DNA from: Balamuthia mandrillaris
Lineage: Eukaryota > Discosea > Longamoebia > Balamuthiidae
Assembly: GCA_031835245.1 (NCBI GenBank)
Contig: JAVKOQ010000120.1
Coordinates: 62,001-126,000, forward strand
Length of the DNA: 64,000 nt
Reading direction: 5' to 3'
Below the pieces are notes generated by a model, which was given only the letters and a program-made list of their open reading frames with translations, searched no databases and was not told the origin of the DNA. Both the position numbers and the translations under genes were made by a program. Below are positions 10,516 through 22,920 of the stretch, in pieces. Positions within the stretch are counted from its first letter, which is position 1; every line of letters starts with the position of its first letter.

Positions 10516-11956
10516 ATGAAGCTCTTTCATAAACTGATGGGGAAGGACGGCGCCTCCTCCTCCTCCTCCTCCAATACTTCTGACAAAGACAAGGCCTCCT
10601 CCTCCTCCTCCTCCTCTCCTTCCCTTCACACCTTCCTCAGCAGCACCCACCCGAAACACAACCACTTTCGAGAGGATGGGGACCTCCTCTTCACCGAGGA
10701 CTACATCCAAGAGGTCCTCCGCAAGGAGGAGGAGGAGCGCAGGGAGCGGGAGGAGAGGATGAAGAACTGGGAGAAGGAGTGCTACGCCCGCTCCCACCAG
10801 CGTCACAGGGCTGGCGGGGCGGCCGGCGTAGGCTTTGCGCACCTGCGCGGAGGCAACCATTCGGACGGGGAGGGCACCTCCTACCTCCACGAGGTGGATT
10901 ACGACGATGAGATGGACTGCGCGGCGAGCGATGACGACACTGACCCCACCTCCTTTGCCGCCCTGAGGAACTCCTCGGAGGGGTTCCCCTTCCAACGGCC
11001 TGGAGAGTACCATAATTCCTCCCCTGGAGGCATGCCCACGTTCGTTGCCTCTTAGTCCTTTTCTTCTTGTTCTTCTTCATTTTCTTGTTCTTCTTCTTCT
11101 TCTTGTTCTTCTTCTTGTTCTTCTTCTTCTTCTTCTTCTTCTTCTTCTTGTTCTTCTTCTTCTTGTTCTTCTTCTTCTTCTTGTTCTTCTTCTTCTTCTT
11201 CTTCTTGTTCTTGTTCTTGTTCTTGTTCTTGTTCTTCTTCTTCTTCTTCTTCTTCTTCTTCTTCTTCTTCTTGCTGTTCTTCTTGTTGTTGCTTGTTTTG
11301 TATTCCTTCTTTCAACTTCTCCTCGTCGTTGTTGTCGTCGCCTTCGTCTTCTTCTTGTTGTCCTTCTTCTCTTCTTCTTCTTGTTGTCCTTCCTGGTCTT
11401 CATGCTCATTTGTTGTGCTGTTCTGTTGTAAACAACGAATAGTAGAACAATATTGGGCGGTGAAGTGCCAACGTTGGTGAGCCTTCACGACTCTAACGAC
11501 TCCCCGCTGCGCAGCTCTGCTGAGAGTACTCCCGATTGGTACTATGGCGATGAGGAAAGCGGTGTCCTGGTAGATGGAAGAAGACCAGCATTCGTCTCAG
11601 CCTCCTCCCCGGAAGTTGAACGTAGAGGTTTTTCAACTGTTGACATTAGTAAATATGAACAGCACTTAGACCGACCCTTGGGGTTCCTCCCAAGGGCTCC
11701 GCTAGGAGTAGTAAGCTACAGTGATGGAGACAGCGGGCAAGACTCAAATGCAACCACAAGCGATGACGACGACGGTGATGAAGAAGGTGGTAATGAAGGC
11801 GATGACGATGACGATGATGAAGAGGGAAGCAGCGATAAAGAAGAAGGGACCGCTGTCGAGGCCTCAAACAACTTTGATGAGGGAAGAGAACAAGAACCGA
11901 GGGGCGGCAGTGATGGCGGTGGCGATCATCCTAGCACGAGGACTGAACAAGCTTAA
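10516..11956 (+). CDS. acidic low-complexity hypothetical protein, probably two exons
   Basis: Not recognised. The first block starts MKLFHKLMGKDGASSSS and has a charged helix (YIQEVLRKEEEERREREERM), then acidic stretches (EVDYDDEMDCAASDDDTD). A second open block from about 11436 to 11956 contains SAESTPDWYYGDEESGVLVD, RPLGFLPRAPLGVVS and a long Asp/Glu run. I join them through an intron with a possible donor GTACCA at about 11008 and acceptor AG near 11434, which keeps the frame (phase 2) and places the 11062-11400 CTT/GTT tract in the intron. If the donor is wrong, the first block ends at the stop at 11053-11055 and the second block is a separate gene. Codon use in the first block is GC-rich. 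Confidence 0.45.
11062..11405 (+). repeat. (TTC)n/(TTG)n interrupted microsatellite
   Basis: Long mixture of CTT and GTT units. Translating it gives poly-Leu, poly-Phe or poly-Glu frames on either strand, which I treat as artefacts. Probably intronic. Confidence 0.8.
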
Positions 11957-12632
11957 CCGAAAAAAAAAGAATGAAGGAAGGACATCAACATTGTAAATAC
12001 AAGAAAGAAGAGAGACCGGATCGATCCTCGCTGCTTCCACTCCAGCTTCTTTCTTAGATATACATAACAAATCCTTTTGTTCTCCTCCCTCTTCCTCTTC
12101 TCTCTTCTCTCTTCTCTCCTATCCTCTCTTCGCATGTCTACTAAAATTGGTTTTTGTAGACATTAAATTTGTAGACATTAATCAGATTGGATCTCCAATA
12201 AATATCAATGAAAATTTCCCTTATTTGGAGAAATGTGTACAAATTATCTTTATTTGGTGACTTTATGACGTGTTATTATCTTTATTTGGTGAAAAAAATG
12301 GGACGTTGCCATGGAAATACTATTTTTGGTTGGATTCGGTTCTTTGAACTTTCAAAGAAAGCATCCTAAAGTTTAAACTTGTTCAAAGAAAGCAGGAAGA
12401 AAAAAGTCCGTTTTTATCGGAACAGAAAAAAATAGGATATCCAAACGGCCAAAAGCATCCGCTTTATAAATGCTTCTCTCTCTCTTCCATCTTCTTCTTC
12501 CTTCCTCTTGTCAAACATCAACAACACCACCACCAAAGCAAGCAACAACACCTTTTTTTCTGTTGTTCAAAGAAGTTTCTTCTACATCCATCCACATCCT
12601 CTTATCTCCGCATCTCACAGATAACGTAGCAA
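11957..12632. promoter_or_regulatory. long Rac upstream region with several direct repeats and a TATA-like box
   Basis: 676 nt without a gene. It holds TTTGTAGACATTAA twice (12153-12166 and 12168-12181), the 18-nt ATTATCTTTATTTGGTGA twice (12243-12260 and 12275-12292), TTCAAAGAAAGCA twice (12351-12363 and 12382-12394), and TTATAAA at 12464-12470. Repeats of this kind upstream of one gene are typical of transcription-factor clusters; the binding proteins are unknown. Confidence 0.5.
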
Positions 12633-13241
12633 ATGGCTTCCTTTAAATCCATCAAGTGCGTAGTGGTCGGCGACGGCGCCGTCGGCAAGACCTGCCTCCT
12701 CATCTCCTACACCACCAACGCCTTCCCTGGGGAGTACATCCCCACCGTCTTTGACAACTACTCGGCCAACGTCATGGTGGACGGGCGCGTCATCAACCTG
12801 GGCCTCTGGGACACTGCCGGGCAGGAGGACTACGACCGGTTGCGCCCCCTCTCCTACCCCCAGACCGACGTCTTCCTGCTCTGCTACTCCACCGTCTCCC
12901 CGCCCTCCTTCCAGAACGTGGAGGCCAAGTGGAACCCTGAGATCACCCATCACTGCCCCAACGTGCCTAAGCTGCTGGTCGGCACCAAGGTGGACCTGCG
13001 GGACGACCCCGAGACCCTGCGCATGCTCGCCAGCAAGGGCCTCTCCCCGGTGAGCAAGGAGGAGGGGGAGCGCATGGCCAAGCGCATCGGCGCGGTGGCC
13101 CACTTGGAGTGCAGCGCCTTGACGCAGCAGGGCCTCAAGCAGGTCTTTGATGAGGCCATTCGGGCGGTGTTGTCCCCGCAGCCCACCAAGGGCGGCGCCG
13201 CTGGACGTCGCGAGAAGAAGAAGCGGTGCCTCATTTGCTGA
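12633..13241 (+). CDS. Rac/Rho family small GTPase
   Basis: Intronless, 202 residues, GC-rich. All Rho-family elements are present: P-loop GDGAVGKT, switch [14 protein letters not shown] (effector Thr/Phe), switch [28 protein letters not shown] (TKxD), a Rho insert region ([19 protein letters not shown]), [19 protein letters not shown] (SAL motif), polybasic REKKKR and a C-terminal CLIC prenylation box. It should cycle GTP at membranes and drive actin and NADPH-oxidase-type effectors, as other Rac proteins do. The CaaX end with cysteine as the last residue is unusual; geranylgeranylation is likely but not certain. It could be one of many Rac paralogues, as is normal in amoebae. Confidence 0.97.
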   Translation: MASFKSIKCVVVGDGAVGKTCLLISYTTNAFPGEYIPTVFDNYSANVMVDGRVINLGLWDTAGQEDYDRLRPLSYPQTDVFLLCYSTVSPPSFQNVEAKWNPEITHHCPNVPKLLVGTKVDLRDDPETLRMLASKGLSPVSKEEGERMAKRIGAVAHLECSALTQQGLKQVFDEAIRAVLSPQPTKGGAAGRREKKKRCLIC

Positions 13242-13759
13242 ACGGGCTCGACTCATTCTTGTCTGTCTTTATTTATTTGTTTGTTCACCTCTTTCTGTAA
13301 AACTATTCGCTTCGCTGTAAATGATTTTTGTTATGTATGATCACCATCCTTGGCCTTCTCCTTCTTATTTCTTTCTCTCCTCTTCATCGTTGTTGTTTGG
13401 CCTCTCCTCTCTCTCTTCCTTCTTCCTCCTTTTGTTGCAAGCGACTTCGTTTCCAATCTTCTCTCTCTCTCTCTCTCCTCTTTTCCAACATAAAACAACA
13501 GCAAAAACAACAGACAAACGTTTACAGCGGAAAAAAAAAAAGAAAGGGTTTTTTTTAATGCAAAGGGATCCAATCTCCATCCATCGCGCCGCCACCAGAA
13601 TAAGAAATAACAAAAAATAAAAAAGAAAAACAAAAAATAAAAAAACAAAAGTGTTTAAAATAAAAAAAAAAGAACGAACGGTGGTGGTGGGGGTGGTAGG
13701 TGTGTTCAGTTTGCTCCTTCTTTCGAAACGTTCTCGAGCAAAGTTTTTTTTTTCTTCTT
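13242..13759. other. intergenic region between two convergent genes
   Basis: 3' ends of Rac (+) and the CCCH/RGG gene (-). AT-rich with A- and CT-tracts. No gene seen. Confidence 0.6.
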
Positions 13760-16700
13760 TCAGTTGACGATCACCGGCTTGTGCTGTTTTTGTGGGGCCA
13801 TGGCCGGGGACGACGAAGCAGAAGAAGACTTGTGGGTCGGTCGCCAAGAGGAGGAGGAGGAAGATGACTCTTCTCCCCCGCCACCGCTTTCCTTTCTTCT
13901 GTTGTTGCTGCCGCCCCCTCTTCCGCTTCCAAAACCGCTTCCTCCTCTGTTGTTGCTGCCTCCTCCTCTTCCTCCCCTTTCACCTCCTCTAGTTCCTCCT
14001 GCACCGGTCCTTCTTCCTCCTCTTCCAGAGGAAGAATTACTGTATCCATTTGTGTGAGAGTGGTGATGAGGATTGAAATGACCGTTTGTTTGTGGTGGTT
14101 GTTGCTGTTCTCCGTCTTGTTTGAAGCTGTTGTTTCGGCTGCGTCTCTGACTTCTGTTTTGGAATGGCGACTCTTCCTTCTGTTTGTTGTTGTTGTCGAA
14201 TCTGGGACGAGGTTGTTGCCCTCCTGTCTTCCTTCTATCTCGCCTAAATGGTTCCGTTTGATCCTCTGTTGTTCCCTGTTCTGCTTGTTGTTGTTCGCTC
14301 TCCGTTTTTGTTGATCGCCGATTGTTGTTGTATCTTCTGTTGTTGTAGTTGTTGTGGAAGGAGCCACGATGCGACTTTCCATCCACTCCTCTTTTTCTAT
14401 CACCAAACTTTCCACTGTCGTCTCCGTTATTACTTTCGTTCGTCTTCTCATCGTTACTTCCATTTTGTTCCACAACAACTTCTTTCACTGCTTCTTCTCT
14501 TTCGACTTTCTCATGACGAGGAGAAGTGGCGGATCCATCCTCCATAACAACATCTTTGTCCTCTGTCGAGAGGGTTTCACCTGCTTTGCTTTGTTTTCGG
14601 TACCTGCGACGAGGTCTGGAGGTTCTTCGTGGCAATGGAGCTGCCTCCGTTATCTTTAGTGTTGTTTCTCCGTCTTTCGCGGCTTCATCGTCTTGTCCTT
14701 TCGAGGAGCTAATATCGGCAGAAGACTCGCCGGTTTTTTGTTGGCCGGTCTCCTTTGTTTGTTCAGAGTTCGAAGAAGAAGAAGAAGAAGAAGAAGACAG
14801 GGATGAAGAAGGACCCGTTGTTGCAACTTCCTTTTGTTCATCTTCTTCTTCCGCTTTGGTGGATCCAGAAGATTCAAGCTCGGAAGGAGAGGATTGAGGC
14901 AGGGGAGAAGAAGCGTTTTTTTCTTTTTCTTGTGGTTGTGGTGCGGATTCAGGCGAGCTTTCGGGAGAGAAGAATGGAGAAGAGGATACATCTTGTTGTC
15001 GCTGTTGTTGCTGCTGCATCAGGTGATAGTATTCTTGGTATTCTTGTCTGCTTTGAGGGTGATAGCCACCAACTGGAGCTTGAGCAACTTCATCTAGAGA
15101 GGAGCTGGTGGCTTGAGGGATGGAGTGTGCAAATGGATAGGCAGGGCGCATGTAAGGATGGTATTGGTAATAAGGATGATAGTGAGCGTAACCAAAATTG
15201 GAAGAGTCAGCAGCGACCGCAGCATAAGGAGAGGCATAAGCTGGAAGCAGAGGGCGAGGCAAAGAAGGAGATAACGAAGAAGGCAAGAGAGAAGGTGATT
15301 GAGGTGAGGCCAAGGGCGAGCTGGAATCGCTTTCATTGCTGGTGGGATGGTGGATTGGTAAGTTACCGGTTTCCTCCCTTTCGATGAGGAAAGAAGCGTC
15401 CGTAGAAGAGGAAGAGGAAGAAGGAGAAGAAGGAGGACGTTGTTCACCGTCAGAGCTATGCTTAGTCTCTCTGTTTAACATTTGAGATTGAGCCTCGGTG
15501 AACACGCCGTATTCGTAATGGGCATAAGTGGGCATTGATGGATGCATGGTATGAGGATAAGGTTGTTGGGGATGAGGGTGATGAGAAGGAGAGTGATGGT
15601 AGGCATATCCAGAGGTAGCATAGGGAACGGAGTAGGGGTAGGCCGAGGGAGGATATTGCGTGGAAGAAGCGGCAGCGCGGTAGTTCATTGCTGTTGTCGA
15701 TGCAGAAGAGGAAGGCATCTGTGGGTGCTGGTATATACAGCTAGCGGGATTAGGGCATACCCCCGTCTTGGCATAGCCGCGGCATATGGAGAGGTTAAGG
15801 TAAGGGCTGGTAGGGGCTGTCGAAGGCATCGGTAGTTGTTGCTGCTGATGTTGAGGGAGTGGTTGTTGGAAGTGTGGCTGGAAGTGTTGTTGGTGTTGGG
15901 CATATTGATAGTGGTGGTGATAAGCATGCGGGTGGTGATGATGGAGAGGAGGAGGACTAGGACTCGGATGATCCGTCAACAACGGTAACTCTGGAACTTG
16001 AGGACTGTTAGTAGCAGAAGATGAAGTATGGGAAATATGGCTAGGTAAGGGCAACGGAAGAGCAGAGGAAGAAGAAGCAGAGGTGTCCGAAGGAGAGGAA
16101 GCGGGAGCAGGGGAAGCAGGTTCTTTCGCAGGGGAAGCGGAAGCGGAAGGGGAAGGAGTTGAAGAGGTAGGTAAGACCTGCTCCGGCTTCTCCAACAAAG
16201 GCGGAGAGGGGGCTTGGGCAGGGGCTCTCGGTGGATGGGTCGTGGTGACAGGTGCAGCAACAGGAGCAGGGCTTTCAACTGCGGGCTTGGCAGAGGCGTC
16301 GCCGTCGTGAGGTGGGGCCGGTAACGTCGCCTCTGCTTGTTTGGGAGGAACAGCGGGAGACGAAGGGTCAGAAGTTGTTCTGTTGTTATTGTTGGTATTT
16401 GTTGCTTTCGCGTTCCTGTTCTGTTGTCTGTATTGTTGATGATGATGGTAAGGATAGCGACCCTTCATTCTTTGGCCTTTGCCCATTCCTCTTCCTCCTC
16501 CACCACCACCTCCTCCTCCAGGACTTTGATCGTGTGTCATGGATTTGTTGTTGTGGGTGTGGTTATTATTGTTATTTTCTGTGCCCTGTTTGAGGAAGAC
16601 AATGATAAATGAAAAAAAAAAGTCAGACAACCACCCACAAAACAACAAATAAACACCACCACCAACAAACACATATAAATTTGCTGTTAGAATTATTTTT

Positions 16701-17190
16701 TTTTCGTTTGACAGGACCCTTTTCGCTCTCTCTCTCTCTCTCTCTCTCTTTGCTTTTTTTAACGCTTGTCAAATGTGTCGTTTTCGACATTGAGAATGAA
16801 AGAAAAGCGAAAAAAAAGCAGATAGCAAGCACTCGTATACGTCGCAGAAGCAAACAGAGAGAGAGGAAAAAAAAGCAGAAAAGAAAAAAGAAGAAATGCG
16901 GAAAACAAAACAACAGGAAAAAAAAAGAAAGTGAGAAAACGCACCTTAAAGGCGGAGGCCTCGTTTGTGCTTTTGGTTTGATGTTGTCGGGAGTTTGCGT
17001 AGCGATGGGGTTGATGTTGATGCTGTTGCTGTCTGTTGTTGGTGTGTTGTTGTCCCCCGCTACGCTTGGGTTGCTCCGATGGGGACTTTGCGTTGGCGTG
17101 CCTGTGAGGAGGAGCAGCAGCAGGAGGACGAGATGGGTGGTGGCTTAGGTTGGTCGTGGTTGTGGTTGCATCCTTTGTTGCGCTTGCCAT
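13760..17190 (-). CDS. CCCH zinc finger and RGG-repeat RNA-binding protein
   Basis: Two exons: 17190-16945 and 16585-13760, joined at AAG|GTGCGT ... CAG, phase 0, giving about 1,020 residues. The protein is very low complexity (Pro, Ser, Gln, His, Asn). One compact CCCH finger is present: ICRGYAKTGVCPNPASCIYQ followed by H, spacing C-x8-C-x5-C-x3-H. The C-terminus is an Arg/Gly region (SSGRGGRRTG, RGGERGGRGGGSNNRG) ending PQKQHKPVIVN. Finger plus RGG suggests an mRNA-binding, possibly granule-forming, post-transcriptional regulator. Poly-His/Tyr and QQ tracts look prion-like. An internal ATG at 16540 (MTHDQSPGG) would be the start if exon 1 is not used. Confidence 0.78.
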
Positions 17191-18103
17191 TTACAAATAA
17201 ATAATAAATAAATAAAAATGATGGTGATGTTTCGAGGCTAGTAAAGAAGCCCTTGGGGAAACCGATCCAATGCTGATTCGGCTGATTCAGAACCCAAAAA
17301 AAAAAAAAGGGAGAGAGGGGGCAAGATGACGATAATCCGATGGTGCGCTACTTCTTTCTGTTTGCCATTTAATTTTTTTATTTTAGCGAAAACAAATAAG
17401 ACAATAAACACACCCCCAGAACCGAAAAGAGAGAGTACCCTACCTTCAACCAAAAAAAAAAATAAATAAATAAATGAAGAATTTGCCCTGAAATGAATCG
17501 AATCGAATGGAATGGTTGTTCTTCGCACACACACACAAAGAGATGTTCTCTTCTCTTCCGCGCGCGTTGTTTGTTTGCTTTTTTTTTTGCTACGTCGTTT
17601 GCTTCTCTCTCTTCGCTACTTAATGCGTAATTTTTGGCGCCTTTTGTTTGCTTTCCTTTGTTTTCTTTCGGCGGAGTCCCATAATCCGAATAATGTCGCA
17701 ATTTCCTTAAAAAGTATATAGTAGTCGACATAATATCTTTAAAAGGACATTCAAGAATAAGTAAAGAAAAAGCATGTTGAAGCAAGCATCGACCAAAGGG
17801 CTAAGTGAAAAAACAAACATAGTGCACCTTGGGGAGGAAGCAAGCAAAAAGGAGGAGTCGAGTGGGGGACAGAGTAGTGTGAGGGCCCCATGAAGCAAAG
17901 CGGCGAAAAAACAGCGAGCATAAGTTGGCCGTTTGATGTAATTTTTTTCTTTGTAAATGAATGTTATCGTGTCGACACGTAAATAAATGTCCTATAAAAG
18001 GTCATGACAGCATCGAAGATAATATATCCCATAAAGCTAATAGGTTGAATGATTTTTATATAAAATTATGGTCGACAAAAATAATACATAAAGGAAGAAA
18101 GAA
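17191..18103. other. long intergenic region between divergent genes
   Basis: 913 nt shared upstream of the CCCH/RGG gene (-) and the 5-phosphatase gene (+). No gene seen. It has TGTCGACAC at 17970-17978, GTCGACATA near 17724, TATAAAA at 17993-17999, and GGTCGACAAAAATAA just before the 5-phosphatase ATG. Confidence 0.55.
18070..18084 (+). promoter_or_regulatory. GGTCGACAAAAATAA, candidate promoter element
   Basis: Lies 20 nt upstream of the ATG at 18104, and 70 nt downstream of a TATA-like box at 17993. Matches the motif at 36705 and 40121. Confidence 0.45.
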
Positions 18104-19512
18104 ATGGCAGAAGAAACGGAGAAGAAGCTCGCCGTGGAGGCTCCCCCAGGAGGCCCCCACAAGGAGGACGAGGAGGCGGCGGCCACCGTCGAACAAGAGG
18201 GGCACGCGGAGAGCACCACCCCCGTGGCCACCATGAACATCGTCGATGATCAGCAAAAGGAAGAACGACCGCAAGTTCGGCATGAAACCATCACGACGAG
18301 CGCGCATCGTCGTCCTCCACAGCAGCGAGAAACGAAGGAGGAGAAGAAGGAACCAAAGGAAGAGGAGGAGCAAAAAGTGAAGTTCAAAGCGGTGAAGATA
18401 AAACCGGTGAAAAAGATCGACACGAGAAACCTCAACCGCGCCACCACCCTCGCCCTCCACGGCCGCAAGCTCCCCCAAGGAATCGTCATCGGAGAGGAAA
18501 GGCGCTTCTCCACCGAAGTCTCGTCTTCTCCTCCTCCTCTTTCTCATTCTTCTCCCTCGCACAACAAAACAACCAAGGAGAAAGCCAAAGAAGCAGCAGA
18601 AGACGAGATCTCCTCCCTTCTCTTCCACAAGAAACAGGAGACGCGGCGGCGGAAAGAGAGGGAGCTGAGCAGCGTCTACCAGGCCCAGCTGAAGCGGGCG
18701 GGAGACAGCAAGTTCAAGCTCCTGGCCGTCTCCCTGCAGGTGGAGCCCTCCACCAACAGCTTCTTTGTTCGTCTTCGCTCCTGCCCTTCCTCCTCCTCTT
18801 CTTCCTCCTCTTCCTCCCCTTCCTCCTCCTCTTCCACTCCTCCTCTTTATACCTATACAAACACCAACGCCAACGCCAATGAAAGAGAGAAAGCCACAAC
18901 AACAACAGAAACGGAAACGAATGCTTCTTCTTCTTCTTCTTCTTCTTCTTCTTCTTCTTCTTTAACTCAACAACAACAGCAACAACAAATGTTGAACAGA
19001 GCGATGCCATCTGCGTTGCCTGTATTGCGGTTCGACGTGAAGGAGCTGAAAAGAGTGACGCTGTCCATGTCCAACAAGCATCAAGTTACCTTGCTGTGGA
19101 GAGCGCCCCATCACCAGCATAACACAACAACAACTGCACATGCAACCTCAGCATCAACCACAACAACGACAACGACAACGACAAATGCTTCATCTTCTAG
19201 TGGAGGAAATGCATGTGGAGGCGTGCCGATGGAACTTGGGTTGAAGCAACTTTATTTCTTTCCGTCTACGGAGGAGAGGCAGACCTTCTATGAGGCTATT
19301 TCGTTGGTGCACTATCAGAATATGATCGACTTTGCTTCTGTGCCTGTTAGTAGTTTCTCTTCCCGTGTTGTTCTTATGCTTGTTCTTCTTTCTTCTTTCT
19401 TGTTCTTCTTTTCTCAGTGATAACTGCTAACAAAAATGACGTTAGTTGACAGGGCTAGAGCCAACGGTGTTCATGGAAAAGTTGTCCATTGTGGTGGCAA
19501 CTTGGAACATGG

Positions 19513-19556
<44 letters not shown>

Positions 19557-20017
19557 CTCTTTGACTTTCTGACTTTTGCATTTATCACAACATTAAAACA
19601 ATAATAGGAAATGCCCCACCACCACCCTCTTTTGATGGATGGCTACCGAAAGGGCACGACCTATATTGTATCAGCTTCCAGGAGTCAGGTTGGACACAGA
19701 AAGCAAAGATACCAAAGAACGCAACTCTATCCAAAGTTATGGGCGATGACAACTCTGAAGGGTTTTTATTAGAGGTTCTTGGCAAACATTTTGGAGATGA
19801 GTATACCTGTTTAGCTTGTGTTAGGTAACAATCTATGCGTTTACGTCTTCATTTTCATTTCATCTGCTTTCTAAACGATTGTTGTTTTTAAAGTTTATGG
19901 GCTATTCGGTCAATGACGTTTGTTCGGAAGAAGCACTTACCAAAGATTACTCAACTTCGAGTGAGTATAACTTGTTTTTTTTTCTTCTTATTTTGTTTCT
20001 GCTTTCTGTCTCATTTT

Positions 20018-20059
<42 letters not shown>

Positions 20060-21950
20060 GCTTTCGTTTCCTTCTGTACATACAGTTCAAAGTGGAGTCA
20101 ACTGGATTAGGGCGAGTGTTGGGCAACAAAGGTAGCGTCGCTCTCGCCTTCAAATTCAACGAGAGCAAGTTTTGCTTCGTGGCTTGTCACCTTCCAGCTC
20201 ATCAAGACGAATGGGAGGCCAGAAACGAGAGCGTGGCGCTCATCCTTCGTGACCTGAAAGACCTATGCGAGACACAGCTCAACGCTCTGACCTACTTTGA
20301 TCATGTCTTTTGGAGCGGAGACCTCAACTATCGCATCGACTTGCCAAGACCAGAAGTGTTGCAGCTGATCAAGGAGCAGCAATGGGGAGTGCTGCAAGAG
20401 GCTGATCAACTCTCCAAAGAAATGAAGAAGCATAGTTGTTTTGTGGACTTTAACGAAGGAGCATTGGTCTTTCCGCCTACTTACAGGTTTTGTACTCCGT
20501 TTTCTTCTCTTGCATTTCAGCTCTTCTCATTAATATGGACTTCTATGCTATAATGCAAACAGATATGTAAGAGGATCAAGAGTATATTCAGAAGAACGAA
20601 TGCGAGTGCCATCCTGGTGCGACAGAATCCTTTGGAAGAGTGCCCCTCATCGTGATACTTTACTGAAGGAGTATTCTTGCTGTGATGACATTACTACTAG
20701 GTTTACTTCTCTCTCTCTCTCTCTCTCTCTCGCTCTCTCTCTCTCTCGCTCTGCTTCTCTCCTCTCTTTTCTTCTCCTATCGCTCCCGTTTTTCCGCTTC
20801 TCTCGCTCTCTCTTCTCCCCCTCCCCTCCCTTTCTCTCTCCTCTCTCTCTCTCTCCCCTTTTCTTGTACTCATTCTTTTTCATAATAAAACAGCGACCAT
20901 TCGCCAGTGTCGGCCTTGTTTCAAGTGAGCACCATTTTACCCAACTTTTATCATACATCAGATCTTGGTCTTCAATGTTGCATTGTTATAACGGAGCTCA
21001 AAGCATTTGGCCTTGAAATGAACTACCGGAGAAAGAAACGCACAAAACATTCTCAACACCAACAAAAATCATCGTCGGTTACAACAAAGAGCAAATCAGT
21101 ACCAAGTCCTAGTGAACCGTCCACAAACTTTCAAAACGATGAAGAAAACGAGACAGCGACATCATCGAGAGAGTCGGACGATATTAGCTTTGATACAAAA
21201 CAAGCATCATTGAAGAGTTTAATGTTTCCTGCTTCATCATCTTCATCTCCATTTTCTTCTCAATCTGACTTGAGTCAATTGACTGACGAACATGGGTCAG
21301 GTGAAATGTTGGATAAAGAACGAACCGTGCACAACCTCCGAACAAGCAAACGATATGACCCAAACGAGTTTGATGTGGAAGACGAAGAAGCTGAAGTAGA
21401 AGCAGAAGAAGATGTAACTTCCACCAGCGAAAAAACGGATACAGAGGACCGCAGTCTCGACTCTCCTAGATCCGCTGCTTTTGATGAGGCTGAAAAGCGT
21501 CACGTTTCTTCTTCTGCTACTGCTTCTTCTGCTTCTTCTTCTACAACTGGGTGTGTCTCTTCGTCATCATTTTCTTCCGATGTAATTAGCTTTCGCTCGG
21601 TCACTTCTTCTTCTTCGCTGGATTCATCTGTTTCAGAGCATTTACCAAATCCTTTTGTGTGCTTCTACTCTCCGTTTTTGAATGGAATCAAGACAACAAA
21701 TAGTGTACAAAAGGTTGTTACCTCTTCTTGTTCTTCTATTCTTCTTTCGCTGACTTCTTTCCTTCTTTTAATTTAACGAACAGAGCAAAGACCCTGTGTG
21801 GAAGGATAAGGATGTACCATTGTTACGACTATTTGCTTCAAACAAGAAATATTTGGCGCTGACTCATCTTGTGGTTATTGTCCGGCATTACTCTTCCAAT
21901 GGTTCCGAGTCTGACATAGGTACTTGAGCTCTCTCTCTCTCTCTCTCTTT

Positions 21951-21988
<38 letters not shown>

Positions 21989-22162
21989 TATGTTTTTGCT
22001 TGCAGGACAAGGACTGGTTTCTCTGAAGGAAGCTACTGGATCACAAGCTGTTCCTTTTTCTACTCCACTTTTTTCACATGGTTTGTATCTCTGTTTTTTT
22101 TCTTTGTCACAACATTCTCTTTTGCCCTTTCCTCTCTCCTCCGTCTGTTTCGCTTTCATCAG

Positions 22163-22203
<41 letters not shown>

Positions 22204-22674
22204 CCCTCACATTTGTCAAACCAGAGGGAGCAGTGGTAGGTCGCCTGGAAGGAAAAATTCACATTGTAGGCTTTCGTGATTTACAAGAAACAATCGCAGA
22301 AGGTGGTGCCTTGTCCCTTGAGAGCGGCCCACCACAGAAGGCGAGATGGGTTCCTGATGAATCCTCTCAAGTCTGTAAATATTGTCAGACTATGTTCACA
22401 TTTACCAACCGCAGGGTACATACTCTCCTCTTTCTTTTTTTTTTGTTCCTCTTTTTTCTTTTCTTGTTATCTCTTTTCTTTAACGCTATGTTCTTTTTCT
22501 TGGTTTGCTCTGCTCCATGTATAACAGCACCATTGTAGAGTCTGTGGTCACTTAGTGTGCGGCATGTGCTCGCGAAATCGTATCCCATTACCTGAGTTTC
22601 GGTATTCCGGTCTCCAACGAGTGTGCAACGCCTGCATGGCCTATCGAGTTCGACGAGGCACTCATAGAACATAG
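18104..22674 (+). CDS. inositol polyphosphate 5-phosphatase with C2-like and FYVE domains
   Basis: Exons as read: 18104-19349, 19453-19512, 19608-19824, 19894-19960, 20086-20486, 20563-20700, 20894-21713, 21784-21919, 22006-22080, 22225-22415, 22528-22674. Order: disordered basic N-terminus; a possible PH-like module (RAGDSKFKLLAVSLQV ... QLYFFPSTEERQTFYEAI); the 5-phosphatase core with WNMGN, CISFQES, GNKGSVAL, VACHLPAH, FWSGDLNYRI, VPSWCDRILW and SDHSPV, so all catalytic motifs are intact; a C2-like region (GLQCCIVITELKAFGL ... SKDPVWKD) split by a Ser/acidic insert; and a C-terminal FYVE finger with WVPD, RRHHCR and RVCNAC. It should remove the 5-phosphate from phosphoinositides and bind PI3P on endosomes. 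Joining catalytic domain and PI3P reader in one chain is uncommon. Confidence 0.92.
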
Positions 22675-22679
22675 TTTTC

Positions 22680-22715
<36 letters not shown>

Positions 22716-22920
22716 AATTTATTCATAGCTAGTAACAAAGAAGAGTTCATTATTATACTTTAGAAGCTTGAATCTAGTTTGGCGTACTGATTGTACGAAA
22801 CGTTATTGCTATAATGCTAAAACGTGCGAGCAACGTTATTCCTTCATTAGCGGTAATGAATTATTTTTCACCAAAGTTGAATTATAGAGAAGAAGAGGAA
22901 GAAAAAAAGAACACCCAACC

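Noticed and set aside
11045-11431. Poly-Leu, poly-Phe and, minus, poly-Glu frames
   Set aside because: Pure microsatellite translation; no start context or domain.
12615-13256. Minus-strand 213-residue open frame over the Rac gene
   Set aside because: Shadow of a GC-rich, well-conserved plus-strand gene.
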